A DNA stretch of 64,000 nt from Rodentibacter pneumotropicus DSM 21403 (GCF_000379905.1 NZ_KB904040.1:1-64000), one strand, 5' to 3'; counted from the first letter of the stretch, positions 18,684-29,657 are shown. A program made the numbers and translations. The notes: generated by a model not told the origin, from the sequence alone.

Positions 18684-19204
18684 TTGCTGCCTTCTTGTTT
18701 TTCTTGACGATCACGCATACTTTCACCTTTCAAATCCGCCTCATCTACACCCATCGGTTTATGTACTTTTTGCATTTTTTCGCCTAATTCAGGCGGTACA
18801 TAGTTTTCATCGTGCTTGGCCAGCACTTCAGTGGCAGTCAATACCGTCGGTTCGGTTAATACACCTTGTGCAACAATACCCTGTCCCTCACGGAAAAGAT
18901 CGGGCAAAATCCCTTCATATTCTACGGTAATGGCAGGTCCGATATCGTTTAAATCAAACCGTACTTTCAAACTTTTAGGATCACGTTCTACCGTACCTTC
19001 AACCACCATTCCACCAACGCGGATACGCTGACCGACTTCCGGTTTTTGATTCGGGTTATTATCTTTACCCAAAATCACTTCCGATGGGGTATAGAATAAA
19101 TCAATATTCTGACGCAACGCATACAGTACCAAGCTACTTGCAATCGCAATACCAACTACAACAAAAACAACTAATTTAAGTCTGGATTTACGTCTAGGAT
19201 TCAT
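18680..19204 (-). CDS. ccmE: Periplasmic haem chaperone CcmE
   Basis: Binds haem covalently and hands it to CcmF. An N-terminal membrane anchor (residues 10-28) precedes a beta-barrel domain. The haem-attachment HxxxY is seen as [10 protein letters not shown] near residue 133. It is 174 residues with a charged, disordered tail. It overlaps both ccmD and ccmF by 4 bases. Confidence 0.97.
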   Translation of the reverse strand: MNPRRKSRLKLVVFVVVGIAIASSLVLYALRQNIDLFYTPSEVILGKDNNPNQKPEVGQRIRVGGMVVEGTVERDPKSLKVRFDLNDIGPAITVEYEGILPDLFREGQGIVAQGVLTEPTVLTATEVLAKHDENYVPPELGEKMQKVHKPMGVDEADLKGESMRDRQEKQEGSK

Positions 19205-19407
19205 AGTGTATTTCCTTTATTGTTAGCTTGTTGTAAGCGTGCTTCACGTTGGGTTTCACGCAACACATTTTGTAAAATAGTTTTATGTTGTTTGAAACTT
19301 TGTATGATCAGCGCAACAATCGCTACCAAACTAATGCCATAAGAGAGCCATACATAAAAACCGTAGCCCCCCATATCAAAAAAATCACTCCAAGTTTGGA
19401 AAAACAT
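19201..19407 (-). CDS. ccmD: Haem exporter accessory protein CcmD
   Basis: A small single-pass membrane protein that helps release holo-CcmE from CcmABC. At 68 residues it has the typical [16 protein letters not shown] start running into one membrane helix, then a basic cytoplasmic tail ([10 protein letters not shown]). It lies between ccmC and ccmE. Confidence 0.94.
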   Translation of the reverse strand: MFFQTWSDFFDMGGYGFYVWLSYGISLVAIVALIIQSFKQHKTILQNVLRETQREARLQQANNKGNTL

Positions 19408-19435
19408 TTTTATTCCCCTTAAAAAATATTAAAAA

Positions 19436-20179
19436 CTATTTATTACAATTCTTTGCCAAGTCCTTCACCCACGGACGTTTTGCATCTTCTCTTAATAATT
19501 CCGCACGATAACGAACAAGAGTAAGCCAAATATATAAAGCTAAAAAACCAAAGATACATAAAATCAATGGGATTAACATAGGCGTGGCAATAGACGGTTT
19601 TTCAAATTTTGTAATACTTGCGCCTTGGTGAAGCGTATTCCACCATTCCACAGAAAAATGAATGATCGGTAAAATGACTACTGTGGTAATACACAAAATG
19701 CCCGATGCTTTTGCACCGATCGCCCGATCAGAAAAACTGGAATAAAGAGCAAGGATACCAAGATATAAAAAGAAGAGGATTAATTCAGCCGTCAGACGCG
19801 CATCCCACACCCACCAAGTTCCCCACATTGGTTTACCCCAAATCGCACCGGTAATCAGTGCGAGAAAGGTGAATAATGCCCCAATAGGTGCCATAGCAAT
19901 CATTGCCAAATGTGCTTGTTTGATTTGCCACACCAAAGCGATCACTGCCGCCATTGCCATTGAACCATACACGCCCATTGACCAAATCGCTGTCGGCACA
20001 TGTATATACATGATTCTGAAACTATTGCCCTGTTGATAATCTGCAGGCGCATAAGCCAAGCCCCACACGATGCCGACACTTAACAATAACAAACTCAATA
20101 GCGCGAACACTGGGCTCAATTTACCGCAAATTCGATATTGGGTTTCCGGTTTAGCGTAAGGATGTAACCAGTTCCACAT
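19436..20179 (-). CDS. ccmC: Haem transporter subunit CcmC
   Basis: Delivers haem to CcmE. It has six predicted membrane segments and the WWD motif GKPMWGTWWVWDARLT near residue 120, with conserved His in YIHVPTA and IIHFSVEWWN. Start MWNWLHPY at 20179 gives 247 residues; an earlier frame start at 20194 is less conserved. Confidence 0.96.
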   Translation of the reverse strand: MWNWLHPYAKPETQYRICGKLSPVFALLSLLLLSVGIVWGLAYAPADYQQGNSFRIMYIHVPTAIWSMGVYGSMAMAAVIALVWQIKQAHLAMIAMAPIGALFTFLALITGAIWGKPMWGTWWVWDARLTAELILFFLYLGILALYSSFSDRAIGAKASGILCITTVVILPIIHFSVEWWNTLHQGASITKFEKPSIATPMLIPLILCIFGFLALYIWLTLVRYRAELLREDAKRPWVKDLAKNCNK

Positions 20180-20236
20180 AAAAAAGCCTCTCAAAAATCA
20201 AAAGAAAAACAACCGCACTTTCGTACAGTTGCCAAA

Positions 20237-20902
20237 TTAATTATCCAAACTAATACGCAATGCCGCCGCCACCGCAAAAGGCGAAAACGTGATTGCACCT
20301 ACCATCATCGCACCGAGAATCGCAAGTTGTCCCATATAAGGCAGATTCAAACCTGCCGCATCAAGTACGGAGGATGCGAAAATCAGCACGGGAATAAACA
20401 ACGGTACCACAAGCAAACTGAGTAGTACGCCGCCCTTGCGTAATCCTACCGTTAATGCGACACCAATTGCACCGATACAACTCAACACCGGCGTGCCAAG
20501 AAGCAAGGTGAGTGCTAATGCCCACCAAAGATGTATTTCAAGAGAAAGTAACAATGCCGCAATCGGTGAAAGTAAAATCAACGGTAAACCGGTTAAAAGC
20601 CAATGAGCGATCACTTTAGACAACGCCGTTAATACTAAAGGTTGCTTGGTTAGCATTAATTGCTCAAGCGAACCGTCAATAAAATCATCACGGAACAAAC
20701 GTTCAAAAGAAAGCAACGCTGAAAGTAAAGCCGCCACCCAAGCAATCCCCGGTGCAATGCGTGAAAGTAATTTTGGATCAGGTCCAATCACAAGTGGAAA
20801 TAACGTAATGACAATCAAAAAAAACCATAGCGGATTTAAAATTTCTGAGCGTTTACGCATCGCAATTTTTAATTCACGTTTAATTATTTCTAGAAAAATC
20901 AT
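20237..20902 (-). CDS. ccmB: Haem exporter permease CcmB
   Basis: The membrane subunit of the CcmAB ABC module that powers haem loading of CcmE. It is 221 residues with six membrane segments. The conserved start (FLEIIKRELKIAMRKRSEILNPLWFF) and FRDDFIDGSLEQLML near residue 70 are family hallmarks. It lies 4 bases downstream of ccmA. Confidence 0.96.
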   Translation of the reverse strand: MIFLEIIKRELKIAMRKRSEILNPLWFFLIVITLFPLVIGPDPKLLSRIAPGIAWVAALLSALLSFERLFRDDFIDGSLEQLMLTKQPLVLTALSKVIAHWLLTGLPLILLSPIAALLLSLEIHLWWALALTLLLGTPVLSCIGAIGVALTVGLRKGGVLLSLLVVPLFIPVLIFASSVLDAAGLNLPYMGQLAILGAMMVGAITFSPFAVAAALRISLDN

Positions 20903-20906
20903 TCAT

Positions 20907-21545
20907 TTATTCCGCTTTATACTGTGCTAAATTAAGTTTTTGTAAACGCATACTTGGCACATCTTGATGACTTGTTATTAATACAATACCACCTTGTTTT
21001 GCATGCTCATCAAAAAGTGCGGTCAAAATTTCCACGCCTTTTTTATCAATCGCCGTAAAAGGCTCGTCTAAAATCCATAAGGGCGCATACGATAGCCATA
21101 ATCTTGCCAATGCAATACGCCGTTGTTGTCCTGCTGAAAGCTGTGCTGCTGGTAGATCTTCACGCCCTAAAAGTCCAATTTTTTCCAAGACATTCCAAAG
21201 CGCGTTCTCACTCTGCTCTGCTTGGCTAATACGTTGATAGAACTGTAAATTCTCCAATGCTGTTAGTTCCGGCTTTACACCTGAAAAATGCCCTAAATAA
21301 AGTAAATCCTGATAATAAATTTCCCGTTGCTTAGAAATAGATTCAGAATTCCACTGTACTTCTCCTGCTATCGGTTGCGCAAGACCAGCCAAAATACGTA
21401 ATAAACTGGTTTTTCCAATGCCGTTATGCCCCTCAATTTGCACAAAATCACCACTCGTAAAATTGTGCGATAAACCGCCAAAAAGCAAGCTCTCACCGCG
21501 TTGGCAAGCAAGCTCTTTAATAGATAGATTATGGGATTTAAACAT
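20907..21545 (-). CDS. ccmA: Haem exporter ATPase CcmA
   Basis: The ATP-binding subunit of CcmAB. It shows Walker [10 protein letters not shown], signature [16 protein letters not shown] and Walker [13 protein letters not shown]. Start MFKSHNLSI gives 212 residues; an in-frame start 12 bases upstream is also possible. It is the first gene of the ccmABCDEFGHI operon and is divergent from sodA. Confidence 0.96.
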   Translation of the reverse strand: MFKSHNLSIKELACQRGESLLFGGLSHNFTSGDFVQIEGHNGIGKTSLLRILAGLAQPIAGEVQWNSESISKQREIYYQDLLYLGHFSGVKPELTALENLQFYQRISQAEQSENALWNVLEKIGLLGREDLPAAQLSAGQQRRIALARLWLSYAPLWILDEPFTAIDKKGVEILTALFDEHAKQGGIVLITSHQDVPSMRLQKLNLAQYKAE

Positions 21546-21711
21546 AAAGAAAAACACGAATACTAAATTGGCGTCATTCTATCATAAGTGAAAAATTTCA
21601 CGAGATTTTACTCGCCAAAAAGATTAACCATTTGGTAGTAGATTGTAGGTTTTATTGATTTAGAACAAGCTTCATTTAAATGCTCAATTTCTATAAAAGG
21701 GAAAACATTTA

Positions 21712-21725
21712 ATGATCTAAATCAA
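21712..21725. promoter_or_regulatory. FNR-like site upstream of sodA
   Basis: ATGAT-N4-ATCAA differs at one position from the FNR core TTGAT-N4-ATCAA and lies 115 bases before sodA in the sodA-ccmA intergenic region. Oxygen-linked control of either gene would make sense. This rests on pattern matching only. Confidence 0.45.
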
Positions 21726-21839
21726 GTTTTCTGCTAGTATCTGGAATTTAGTACTTTTTGGTTAAAGCTTTTATATTCTTTATTGGCGAATAGCCAGATT
21801 AGCACTCAAATAAAAACTCATTTTATAGAAGGAATGATT

Positions 21840-22487
21840 ATGGCTTACACTCTACCTGAATTAGGCTACGCTTATGACGCGTTAGAACCTCACTTTGATG
21901 CTCAAACGATGGAAATTCATCATAGTAAACATCACCAAGCTTATGTAAATAATGCAAATGCGGCATTGGAAGGCTTACCGGCTGAATTTACAGAAATTTG
22001 CGCCGGTCAATTAATTTCTCAGCTTGACAAACTTCCGGCGGAAAAACGTGGTATATTACGCAATAATGCAGGCGGTCATGCAAATCACAGTTTATTCTGG
22101 AAATCCTTGAAAAAAGGTACAACTTTGCAAGGTGCGTTAAAAGATGCGATTTTACGCGATTTTGGTTCTGTCGAAGCTTTTCAAGCTGAATTTGAAAAAG
22201 CTGCAGCAACCCGTTTTGGTTCTGGTTGGGCATGGTTAGTGTTAACTACTGAAGGAAAATTAGCGGTTGTTTCCACTGCAAACCAAGATAATCCATTAAT
22301 GGGTAAAGAAATTGCAGGTTGTGAAGGTTTCCCACTTTTAGGCTTAGATGTTTGGGAACACGCTTACTACTTAAAATTCCAAAATCGTCGTCCAGACTAC
22401 ATTAAAGAATTTTGGAATGTTGTAAACTGGGATTATGTTGCAGAGCGTTTTGAAAAGAAAGCAGCCGATTGTAATCACGCAAAATAA
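21840..22487 (+). CDS. sodA: Manganese superoxide dismutase
   Basis: Dismutates superoxide in the cytoplasm. The metal ligands are visible: His in [13 protein letters not shown], His in [12 protein letters not shown], and Asp and His in [20 protein letters not shown] and the surrounding sequence favour manganese. Start [10 protein letters not shown] at 21840 gives 215 residues, standard length, with GAAGGAA upstream. An in-frame extension to 21783 is not conserved. Confidence 0.97.
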   Translation: MAYTLPELGYAYDALEPHFDAQTMEIHHSKHHQAYVNNANAALEGLPAEFTEICAGQLISQLDKLPAEKRGILRNNAGGHANHSLFWKSLKKGTTLQGALKDAILRDFGSVEAFQAEFEKAAATRFGSGWAWLVLTTEGKLAVVSTANQDNPLMGKEIAGCEGFPLLGLDVWEHAYYLKFQNRRPDYIKEFWNVVNWDYVAERFEKKAADCNHAK

Positions 22488-22503
22488 TCCATGAAATATA
22501 AAG

Positions 22504-22529
22504 TGCGGTCAAAATTGACCGCATTTTTT
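22504..22529 (+). terminator. sodA terminator containing an uptake signal
   Basis: TGCGGTCAA pairs with TTGACCGCA, followed by TTTTTTA. The left arm is part of an AAGTGCGGT uptake sequence. Confidence 0.88.
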
Positions 22530-22581
22530 ATATCCAATGTCTAACTTTTGATTTATATCAGCGGTATTCATCGCCAAATTT

Positions 22582-22706
22582 TTTCTAAATAGAATTCTTC
22601 CCGAGAAATTTGGAATATTTCCCTATTGGAGGTAATGCATACATCACTACACCAATAGAGAAACAAAGGATGAGGGGGAGGAAGGTGGTGGAAATAAAGA
22701 GCACAT
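22582..22706 (-). other. Possible remnant of a membrane-protein gene
   Basis: A minus-strand frame of about 40 codons reads LFISTTFLPLILCFSIGV, VMYALPPIGKYSKFLGKNSI-stop. That is one membrane helix and a short basic tail, like the C-terminus of an inner-membrane protein. It lies between the sodA terminator and the yfgM terminator and has no convincing start. It may be a decayed gene fragment or chance. Confidence 0.25.
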
Positions 22707-22713
22707 AAAAAAT

Positions 22714-22733
22714 AAACGCCCTCTGGGCGCTTT
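22714..22733. terminator. Terminator after yfgM
   Basis: AAACGCCC and GGGCGCTTT form a short GC-rich hairpin immediately past the yfgM stop. On the minus strand it is followed by TTTATTTTTTA. Confidence 0.75.
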
Positions 22734-22736
22734 ATA

Positions 22737-23351
22737 TTAAAGATTATTTAATTTCATTTGAGCTGCTTGCTGTTCCAATGGGCTACCCGTTTGAAGCACT
22801 TGCTCAAAACTATTTTTTGCTGCTGCAGTATCGCCTTTTGCCAATTGGATATCACCGGCTAACAGCACTTTACGTGCATTAAATCCCGTACTCTTTACTT
22901 GTGCAAGCGTTGATAAAGCACTATCTAATTGACCTAGCTGAAATTGTACGGCACTTAAACGCAATGCGGCGAGTGATGTTAAGAATTCATCTTGAGATTG
23001 TGTTAAAACCTGCTGTAACGCGACTTCGGCACCCGCAAAATCTTGTTTTGCCACTGCATTTTTGGCTTCATCAAATAATGCAAAAACTGCATAGCTGGTT
23101 TTACTATTCGCTTGGACGAATTCTGCTAATTTCGTTTTTTGAGTAGCGGGGTCTTGCTCGGCAGCGTAAATCAAAGCATCATATCCTGCCGATGCCTCAG
23201 CAATTTGATTTGCTTGGTAAGTCTGCCAATAACGCCAACCAAACATACCACTCACACCTAAAATAAAAGCGACAATGATAGTTTTGCCGTTTTCTTTCCA
23301 CCATTCTTTTAACTGATTAATCTCTTGTTCTTCTTCAATAGAATATGCCAT
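22737..23351 (-). CDS. yfgM: YfgM-family inner-membrane TPR protein
   Basis: A 204-residue membrane-anchored protein. The cytoplasmic N-terminus EEEQEINQLKEWWKENGK is followed by one membrane helix (residues 24-42) and periplasmic TPR-like helices. In E. coli YfgM is an ancillary SecYEG/PpiD partner involved in periplasmic chaperone networks. It lies downstream of hisS, a conserved arrangement although bamB is absent here. Confidence 0.92.
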   Translation of the reverse strand: MAYSIEEEQEINQLKEWWKENGKTIIVAFILGVSGMFGWRYWQTYQANQIAEASAGYDALIYAAEQDPATQKTKLAEFVQANSKTSYAVFALFDEAKNAVAKQDFAGAEVALQQVLTQSQDEFLTSLAALRLSAVQFQLGQLDSALSTLAQVKSTGFNARKVLLAGDIQLAKGDTAAAKNSFEQVLQTGSPLEQQAAQMKLNNL

Positions 23352-23369
23352 ATTCTTTTCCTTTATAAA

Positions 23370-24641
23370 TTAAAATTGAGTCTGAATATAATCAACGACC
23401 TGTCCCATTTCAAAAGTCTGTTGCTCAACCCCACCGTGTAAATGTTTCACTACAACCTGATTATTTTGTACTTCGCTTTCCCCAATAACTAAGGCTAAAG
23501 CTGCACCGGATTTATCTGCACGCTTAAATTGTTTTTTAAAATTACCACCTGAGCAATGTTGCATAACCCGTAAGTGCGGTAATTCTGAACGAATTTTCTC
23601 AGCAAGCTGTAAGGCAGCCAAAGTCGTATTTTCCCCTTGATGAATCACATAAATATCGGCCGCACTTTTTAATGGTATGTTTGAATTAACCTCTTGCACC
23701 AATAAGACCAAGCGTTCCAATCCCATAGCAAATCCTACGCCCGATGTAGCATGTCCGCCAAGTTGTTCAACCAAGCCGTCATAACGACCACCACCACATA
23801 CTGTACCTTGCGCACCTAATGCGGAAGTTACCCATTCAAACACGGTTTTGTTGTAATAGTCCAATCCACGTACAAGTTTTGGATTAATTTCATATTGGAT
23901 CCCCACCGCATCCAATAAAGCACATAATTGAGCAAAATGCGCACGGCTCTCATCATCCAAATAATCAAGCAATTTCGGTGCATTATCTAATACTTTTTGT
24001 AATTCTTGATTTTTCGTATCTAAAATACGTAGAGGATTCTTAACTAAACGTTCTTTTTCTTCCTCGCTCATTAATTCTTGGTATTTTTCCAGGAATGCGA
24101 CCAAGGCGGAACGATAATTTGCTCTCGCTTCTAATGAACCGATCGAGTTTAGTTGAAGAGAAACATGTTGATCAATGCCTAATTTTTTCCAAAGTCTTGC
24201 CGTTAGAATAATTAATTCGGCATCAATTTCCGGATTCGTAATACCAAAAACCTCTACACCGGCTTGGTGAAACTGACGATAGCGCCCTTTTTGCGGACGT
24301 TCATGGCGGAACATCGGTCCCATATACCACAAACGCTGTTCATTATTATAAATCCAACCATGTTCAATCGCTGCACGTACACAACCTGCTGTTCCTTCAG
24401 GACGGAGGGTTAATTGTTCATCATTGTCCCAAAATGTGTACATTTCTTTTGAAACAACATCTGTTACTTCACCGATAGCACGAGCAAATAACGGTGTACT
24501 TTCAACAATTGGCATACGTACTTCAGAATATCCATAACTGTTTAGGACTCCACGTACTTGCATTTCAACCCATTGCCACAATGGGGATTCTGTTGGAGAG
24601 CAATCATTCATTCCACGAATTGCTTGAATTGTTTTTGCCAC
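23370..24641 (-). CDS. hisS: Histidyl-tRNA synthetase
   Basis: A class II aminoacyl-tRNA synthetase of 423 residues. Visible motifs are TLRPEGTAG (motif 2 approach), [17 protein letters not shown] (motif 2), the histidine-specific [13 protein letters not shown] and GGGRYDGL, and motif 3 [11 protein letters not shown]. The C-terminal anticodon-binding domain follows. Length is standard. Confidence 0.98.
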   Translation of the reverse strand: MAKTIQAIRGMNDCSPTESPLWQWVEMQVRGVLNSYGYSEVRMPIVESTPLFARAIGEVTDVVSKEMYTFWDNDEQLTLRPEGTAGCVRAAIEHGWIYNNEQRLWYMGPMFRHERPQKGRYRQFHQAGVEVFGITNPEIDAELIILTARLWKKLGIDQHVSLQLNSIGSLEARANYRSALVAFLEKYQELMSEEEKERLVKNPLRILDTKNQELQKVLDNAPKLLDYLDDESRAHFAQLCALLDAVGIQYEINPKLVRGLDYYNKTVFEWVTSALGAQGTVCGGGRYDGLVEQLGGHATSGVGFAMGLERLVLLVQEVNSNIPLKSAADIYVIHQGENTTLAALQLAEKIRSELPHLRVMQHCSGGNFKKQFKRADKSGAALALVIGESEVQNNQVVVKHLHGGVEQQTFEMGQVVDYIQTQF

Positions 24642-24650
24642 AAGTTTTCC

Positions 24651-25757
24651 TTAAATAATACGATTTTTTGGATCTTGCAATGCGACCTTTGCACGGATCT
24701 TTGCTTCTAATTGATTGATAATATCTTCATTATCAAACCGCTCTTTTTGACGTTCTCCATTAATATAATAACCGCTCTTCTTATTACCGCCGGTTACCCC
24801 AATATCGGAGACTAATGCCTCTCCAGGTCCATTAACGACACAGCCGATAATAGAGACATCCATTGGTGTAATTATATCTTCAAGACGTTGTTCCAAAGCA
24901 TTCACCGTACCGATCACATCAAATTCTTGGCGTGAGCAAGTAGGGCAGGCAATAAAATTAATTCCTCGGGAACGAATACGCAATGATTTTAAAATATCAA
25001 AACCGACTTTGATCTCTTCTACAGGATCTGCCGCCAGTGAAACACGCAATGTATCCCCTATTCCCTCGGCAAGTAACATTCCTAAACCGATAGCTGATTT
25101 AACAGCTCCAGCACGAGCGCCCCCCGCTTCGGTAATACCTAGATGTAAGGGCTGTTTGATGGCTTTTGCCAATAAACGATAAGATTCTACCGCCAAAGAC
25201 ACATCGGATGCCTTCACACTCACTTTAAATTGATCAAAGTTAAGACGATCTAAAATCTCTACATGACGCAATGCAGATTCAAGCAATGCTTCAGGGGTGG
25301 GCTCACCATATTTCTCTTGAAGATCTTTCTCTAAAGAACCGGCATTAACACCAATGCGAATCGGGATATTTTTATCACGTGCACAATCCACTACCGCACG
25401 AATACGATCCTCCCGCCCTATATTACCGGGATTAATACGCAGACAGTCCACTCCATACTCAGCGACTTTCAATGCAATACGGTAATCAAAGTGAATATCC
25501 GCGACCAATGGTACATTAACTTGTTGTTTAATAATTTTAAAAGCTTCAGCGGCATCCATAGTCGGCACGGAAACACGCACGATATCAGCACCTACACGCT
25601 CTAAAGATTTAATCTGAGTAATCGTAGATTCAACATCCGTAGTACGCGTATTTGTCATAGATTGCACAGCAATTGGTGCATCTCCGCCAATCGGGACATT
25701 CCCCACATAAATTTTAGTCGATTCACGACGCTTAATTATCGGTTGAAAAGCTGACAT
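24651..25757 (-). CDS. ispG: 4-hydroxy-3-methylbut-2-en-1-yl diphosphate synthase
   Basis: Penultimate enzyme of the MEP isoprenoid pathway, formerly GcpE. It has an N-terminal TIM barrel ([20 protein letters not shown]) and a C-terminal [4Fe-4S] domain with cysteines in [13 protein letters not shown] and [13 protein letters not shown]. It is 368 residues long, the short bacterial form. It lies 9 bases upstream of hisS. Confidence 0.98.
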   Translation of the reverse strand: MSAFQPIIKRRESTKIYVGNVPIGGDAPIAVQSMTNTRTTDVESTITQIKSLERVGADIVRVSVPTMDAAEAFKIIKQQVNVPLVADIHFDYRIALKVAEYGVDCLRINPGNIGREDRIRAVVDCARDKNIPIRIGVNAGSLEKDLQEKYGEPTPEALLESALRHVEILDRLNFDQFKVSVKASDVSLAVESYRLLAKAIKQPLHLGITEAGGARAGAVKSAIGLGMLLAEGIGDTLRVSLAADPVEEIKVGFDILKSLRIRSRGINFIACPTCSRQEFDVIGTVNALEQRLEDIITPMDVSIIGCVVNGPGEALVSDIGVTGGNKKSGYYINGERQKERFDNEDIINQLEAKIRAKVALQDPKNRII

Positions 25758-25769
25758 TACTATTCCTTA

Positions 25770-26756
25770 TTAAGGTTGTGAAAGCCTGAATTTTGCGACA
25801 CGCCCATCTACTTTTAGAGGGTAATCCTGCCCCTTATAAGTAATACGAACATTACCCGGTGCTCCCACAATCAATGAAAACTCATTACCGTTGAAGGTTA
25901 ATACTTCACCTTGCTTATATTCTCTTTGAGCAAGTACTTTTCGATTCTTATCTTTTACGCTTAACCAACTGGTATTTTTTAATACTTCCACAACTAAATC
26001 GCCTTGAGCAGCCGGTGGTGGCGGAGAAACAGTTGGATTTTCGACTGCACTTTGCATATCGGGAATAGCAACTTCGTTCAATGTTGTATCTTCAGTGGAA
26101 GTCATTGATTTAGGCAATACATTCTGTTCAGAAACAACTTCTTGTCCTACTTTTACCTCAACTATTGAACCCGAACTATTAGCTTGAGCCTCATCTGGTT
26201 GAGCCAACTGAACAGGCTGAGAAGTTTGTATTTCTGTCGGTAAAACCGGTGAGTTTTCAGGTGCTATTTGGACTGTATCGGTATTTGAAACATAACTTTG
26301 CACTAAAGTATCGCGCTCTTCATTAGACTGTTGATAGTTTTGCCACCACCATAATCCAGTCATACTCAACGCAACCAAAAGCACTAGTGCGGTTAAATAG
26401 CCTACCGAACGACTGTGAGAAGAATATTGATTTACCGAACGGGTTGAGCGGGCATTTTTTCCTAAATCATTTTGTTCATCTTCGCCAAAAGAGAGATCAG
26501 CCCAAAGGCTTTCAGGTAAACGCAAAAATTTCCCATAATTGCGTACATACCCTTTCATGAAAGCCGCAGGCACATTTTTTTGGATAAATTCATTATTTTC
26601 GATTTGAGCTAAAATCGCCGGACGTAATGTAATTTTCTTAGAAACATCTTCAAGAGAAAGATTTAAGGCTTCACGGGCCTCACGGAATCTATCCCCCAAA
26701 GATATCAGTTGATCTGCTTGCGTTTTCGTTTCCATTTGTTCAGCCTGAGCATTCAT
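25770..26756 (-). CDS. rodZ: Cytoskeleton protein RodZ
   Basis: Links MreB to the cell envelope and helps set rod shape. The cytoplasmic helix-turn-helix (LGDRFREAREALNLSLEDVSKKI..) is followed by one membrane helix (SVGYLTALVLLVALSMTGLWWW), a Pro/Ser/Thr-rich periplasmic linker and a C-terminal beta domain (LVVEVLKNTSWLSVKDKNRKV). The start is uncertain. ATG 26756 (MNAQAEQ) fits relatives, but neither it nor the longer frame from a TTG at 26837, which overlaps pilW, has a strong ribosome site. Confidence 0.9.
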   Translation of the reverse strand: MNAQAEQMETKTQADQLISLGDRFREAREALNLSLEDVSKKITLRPAILAQIENNEFIQKNVPAAFMKGYVRNYGKFLRLPESLWADLSFGEDEQNDLGKNARSTRSVNQYSSHSRSVGYLTALVLLVALSMTGLWWWQNYQQSNEERDTLVQSYVSNTDTVQIAPENSPVLPTEIQTSQPVQLAQPDEAQANSSGSIVEVKVGQEVVSEQNVLPKSMTSTEDTTLNEVAIPDMQSAVENPTVSPPPPAAQGDLVVEVLKNTSWLSVKDKNRKVLAQREYKQGEVLTFNGNEFSLIVGAPGNVRITYKGQDYPLKVDGRVAKFRLSQP

Positions 26757-26826
26757 AATGTTTATTAATTTATGAGACACAATTAAAGGCTGAATTTTAA
26801 AGTCCAAAGCAATTTTTGGCAATGTT

Positions 26827-27372
26827 TTATTTGACAAGATTCAGTTTTTCCACACGATCCACATCAATTTGCCATAATTTGTTGATTGCTCTTTGATAGG
26901 CATCCGCTCGGTTTAACGCCTGTGCACAAAGTGCCATATTTTCATAAGTATCTGCTTGACGATAATAATTAGGTGAAACTAGGGCAAGTTCAAATTGTGT
27001 ATTAGCTTGTTCAAATTCACCTTGCCTACATAAAAACGTACCAAAATTATTATGTACATCACCTTGTTTTTCATCAATTTTTATGGCTTGAAGGTAAGAC
27101 TTTCTTGCTTCATTCACATCACCTTGCAATTGATAGAAATGTGCAAATACAGAGTGAACAAGATAATAGTTTTTATCATGTGCTAAAGCTTTATCAAGAT
27201 TTTGTTTAGCTTGAATAAAATTATTTTGCTGCAAATAACCAAGAGCTAATTCAACCCGAGCTTTTGCAGCCTGCTGTTTATTAAAATCAGAAGAAGGGGG
27301 TTGCGAAACACAAGCGGAAAAAACAAAAGGAAAAATGACCGCACTTAGAAATTGAATAAAGAAATATTTCAT
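26827..27372 (-). CDS. pilW: Type IV pilus biogenesis/stability lipoprotein PilW
   Basis: A 181-residue outer-membrane lipoprotein (lipobox FSAC, Cys21). TPR repeats follow (ARVELALGYLQQNNFIQAKQNLDKAL, VHNNFGTFLCRQGEFEQANTQFELAL). PilW/PilF promotes secretin assembly in type IV piliation, which in this family is tied to natural transformation. It lies between rlmN and rodZ, the usual order. Confidence 0.9.
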   Translation of the reverse strand: MKYFFIQFLSAVIFPFVFSACVSQPPSSDFNKQQAAKARVELALGYLQQNNFIQAKQNLDKALAHDKNYYLVHSVFAHFYQLQGDVNEARKSYLQAIKIDEKQGDVHNNFGTFLCRQGEFEQANTQFELALVSPNYYRQADTYENMALCAQALNRADAYQRAINKLWQIDVDRVEKLNLVK

Positions 27373-27390
27373 TTTTCCTCCACAGCTTCA

Positions 27391-28524
27391 CTAATTAACT
27401 TGAGTTATTCCTATATTCTGCCCGAATTGACGTTTCATTGCTGTACGTTTAGTACGATCAATCACATCACCTGCAAGTTGTCCGCAAGCCGCATCAATAT
27501 CATCGCCCCGAGTTTTACGCACAATTACAGTAAAGCCATATTCCATCAATGTTTTTTGGAAACGATCAATGCGGGTATTTGAGCTTTTTTCATAAGGTGC
27601 TTCAGGAAACGGATTCCAAGGAATTAGATTAATTTTACAAGGGGTATTTTTCAACACATTCGCAAGCTGATGAGCGTGTTCTATACTGTCATTTACATGG
27701 TCGAGCATGACATATTCAATCGTTACTTTTCCATGATTGGCATTGGAAACACTTAAATAACGATTTACAGAATCAATCAACATTTTAATATTATATTTTT
27801 TATTAATTGGTACAATTTCATCACGCAATTCATCATTCGGTGCATGTAAAGAAATAGCTAATGCAACATCAATCATCTTACTTAAGTTATCCAATGCCGG
27901 TACAACCCCTGAAGTAGAAAGCGTTACACGGCGTTTAGATAAACCGTAAGCAAAATCGTCCAACATGATTTCCATCGCGGGTACTACATTTGCCACATTT
28001 AATAACGGCTCGCCCATTCCCATCATCACGACGTTCGTAATAGGGCGTATGCCGGTTACACCAAAATTACCGATAATTTTCGACGCTCGCCATACTTGAC
28101 CAATAATTTCAGACACTGTCAAATTACGGTTAAAACCTTGTTGTGCGGTAGAACAAAAAGTACAAGCCAATGCGCAACCAACCTGAGAAGAAACACAAAG
28201 CGTGGCACGATCCGCTTCCGGAATATAGACGGTTTCCACTTGCTGATCCCCTACTTGCATCGCCCATTTAATTGTGCCGTCTGCAGAACGTTGCTCTAGC
28301 GCCACCTCAGGTGCTTTAATTTCTGCAACGAATTTTAACTTTTCACGTAATTTCTTATTGATATTTGTCATGTTGTCGAAGTTATCTTCGCCAAAATGAT
28401 AAATCCATTTTACTAGCTGATCGGCACGAAACGGCTTTTCACCGAGTTCTTGAAAAAACTCACGCATTTGCTGACGTGTCAAATCCATTAAATTAATTTT
28501 TTTGTTTGATGTTTGTTCTAACAT
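27391..28524 (-). CDS. rlmN: Dual-specificity rRNA/tRNA adenine-C2 methyltransferase RlmN
   Basis: A radical SAM enzyme methylating A2503 of 23S rRNA and A37 of some tRNAs. The cluster motif [14 protein letters not shown] near residue 120 and the second catalytic Cys in DIDAACGQL near 350 are present, with [12 protein letters not shown] between them. Start MLEQTSNKK at 28524 has GAGG at good spacing; a start 21 bases earlier is possible. It is 377 residues. Confidence 0.97.
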   Translation of the reverse strand: MLEQTSNKKINLMDLTRQQMREFFQELGEKPFRADQLVKWIYHFGEDNFDNMTNINKKLREKLKFVAEIKAPEVALEQRSADGTIKWAMQVGDQQVETVYIPEADRATLCVSSQVGCALACTFCSTAQQGFNRNLTVSEIIGQVWRASKIIGNFGVTGIRPITNVVMMGMGEPLLNVANVVPAMEIMLDDFAYGLSKRRVTLSTSGVVPALDNLSKMIDVALAISLHAPNDELRDEIVPINKKYNIKMLIDSVNRYLSVSNANHGKVTIEYVMLDHVNDSIEHAHQLANVLKNTPCKINLIPWNPFPEAPYEKSSNTRIDRFQKTLMEYGFTVIVRKTRGDDIDAACGQLAGDVIDRTKRTAMKRQFGQNIGITQVN

Positions 28525-28760
28525 TAAAGCCTCGTTGCTACACATTATGGCGATAAAAATTGTAGTAATTTCCTACAAAAAAAGCCTGATACAAAAATGA
28601 GCAGCGATTTTACAGATTTGTTGGAAGATAAGCTAGCAGATTTCAAAAACAAGTCCATTTCTAACCGCACTTTTTACGATACAGATCGCAAAAATAACGA
28701 ATCTTTTAGAAAAAAGTGCGATAAAATACGCCCTTAATTTTATTTTTATCGGTACTAAAA

Positions 28761-29645
28761 ATGTTAAAAAAATGCTTTGCGATTCTATATCTATGCGTCC
28801 CGCCCTCTCTAACCATGGCGCAATCCTATGTTGTTTATGATTTCACCCATGATAAAGTATTGGAAAGCAGCTCACCAAACCATGTTCAACCTATCGCATC
28901 GGTCACAAAACTCATGACCGCAAATGTATTTTTAGAAAATAATAAAAACCCTCGTTGCACAACCTCCATTACAGATGATGATCATGACTATATCAAAGGT
29001 ACCCGCACAAAATTACCGATCTACACACCTATTTCCTGTAATGAATTACTAAAAGCGATGTTAGTCCATTCCGATAACCAGGCGGCTCATGCTCTTTCTC
29101 GTTCAGCTGGAATGACCCGTCTTCAATTTATTCAAAAAATGAACGAGAAAGCTCGTGAACTTGGTATGCGTTCAACCCGATTCACTGATAGTTCAGGCTT
29201 GTCGGATAGTAATATTTCAAGTGTGATGGACTTGGTTAAACTAACTAAATATTCCTTGAATAATCAGCAAATTAAGTATTTTTCTAATATGCCAAGCGCT
29301 TATATTCAAGCCGGTGGACGTCAGGTATTTGTGAGAAATACCAATAAACTAGTGCGAGAAGAAGTATTTGATGCTGCAATTAATAAAACCGGCTATATTC
29401 GTGAGTCCGGTTATAATTTGGTATTTGTTAATAAGCATCCTTGCAGAAACTCAGCCATTGGTGTGATTAGTTTAAATAATAGCTCTTCCCAATTCCGTAC
29501 TAACTTTACAAAAAGCAAATTGGAAAAATATGGTTGCATTGCCGGACATCGACTAAACAATTTCACACCGGATGATGCACAATACGAAGAAGGCTATGAT
29601 GAAGAAGGCTTAACCAATCTAATCGAACAACTTTCCAAACAATAA
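28761..29645 (+). CDS. pbpG: D-alanyl-D-alanine endopeptidase (penicillin-binding protein 7/8 type)
   Basis: A periplasmic peptidoglycan hydrolase cleaving D-Ala-mDAP cross-links. A signal peptide is followed by the penicillin-binding triad: SVTK near residue 47, SDN near 107 and NKTG near 210. A C-terminal acidic tail ends the 294-residue protein. It is divergent from rlmN. Confidence 0.93.
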   Translation: MLKKCFAILYLCVPPSLTMAQSYVVYDFTHDKVLESSSPNHVQPIASVTKLMTANVFLENNKNPRCTTSITDDDHDYIKGTRTKLPIYTPISCNELLKAMLVHSDNQAAHALSRSAGMTRLQFIQKMNEKARELGMRSTRFTDSSGLSDSNISSVMDLVKLTKYSLNNQQIKYFSNMPSAYIQAGGRQVFVRNTNKLVREEVFDAAINKTGYIRESGYNLVFVNKHPCRNSAIGVISLNNSSSQFRTNFTKSKLEKYGCIAGHRLNNFTPDDAQYEEGYDEEGLTNLIEQLSKQ

Positions 29646-29657
29646 GTTTCCCTATTT

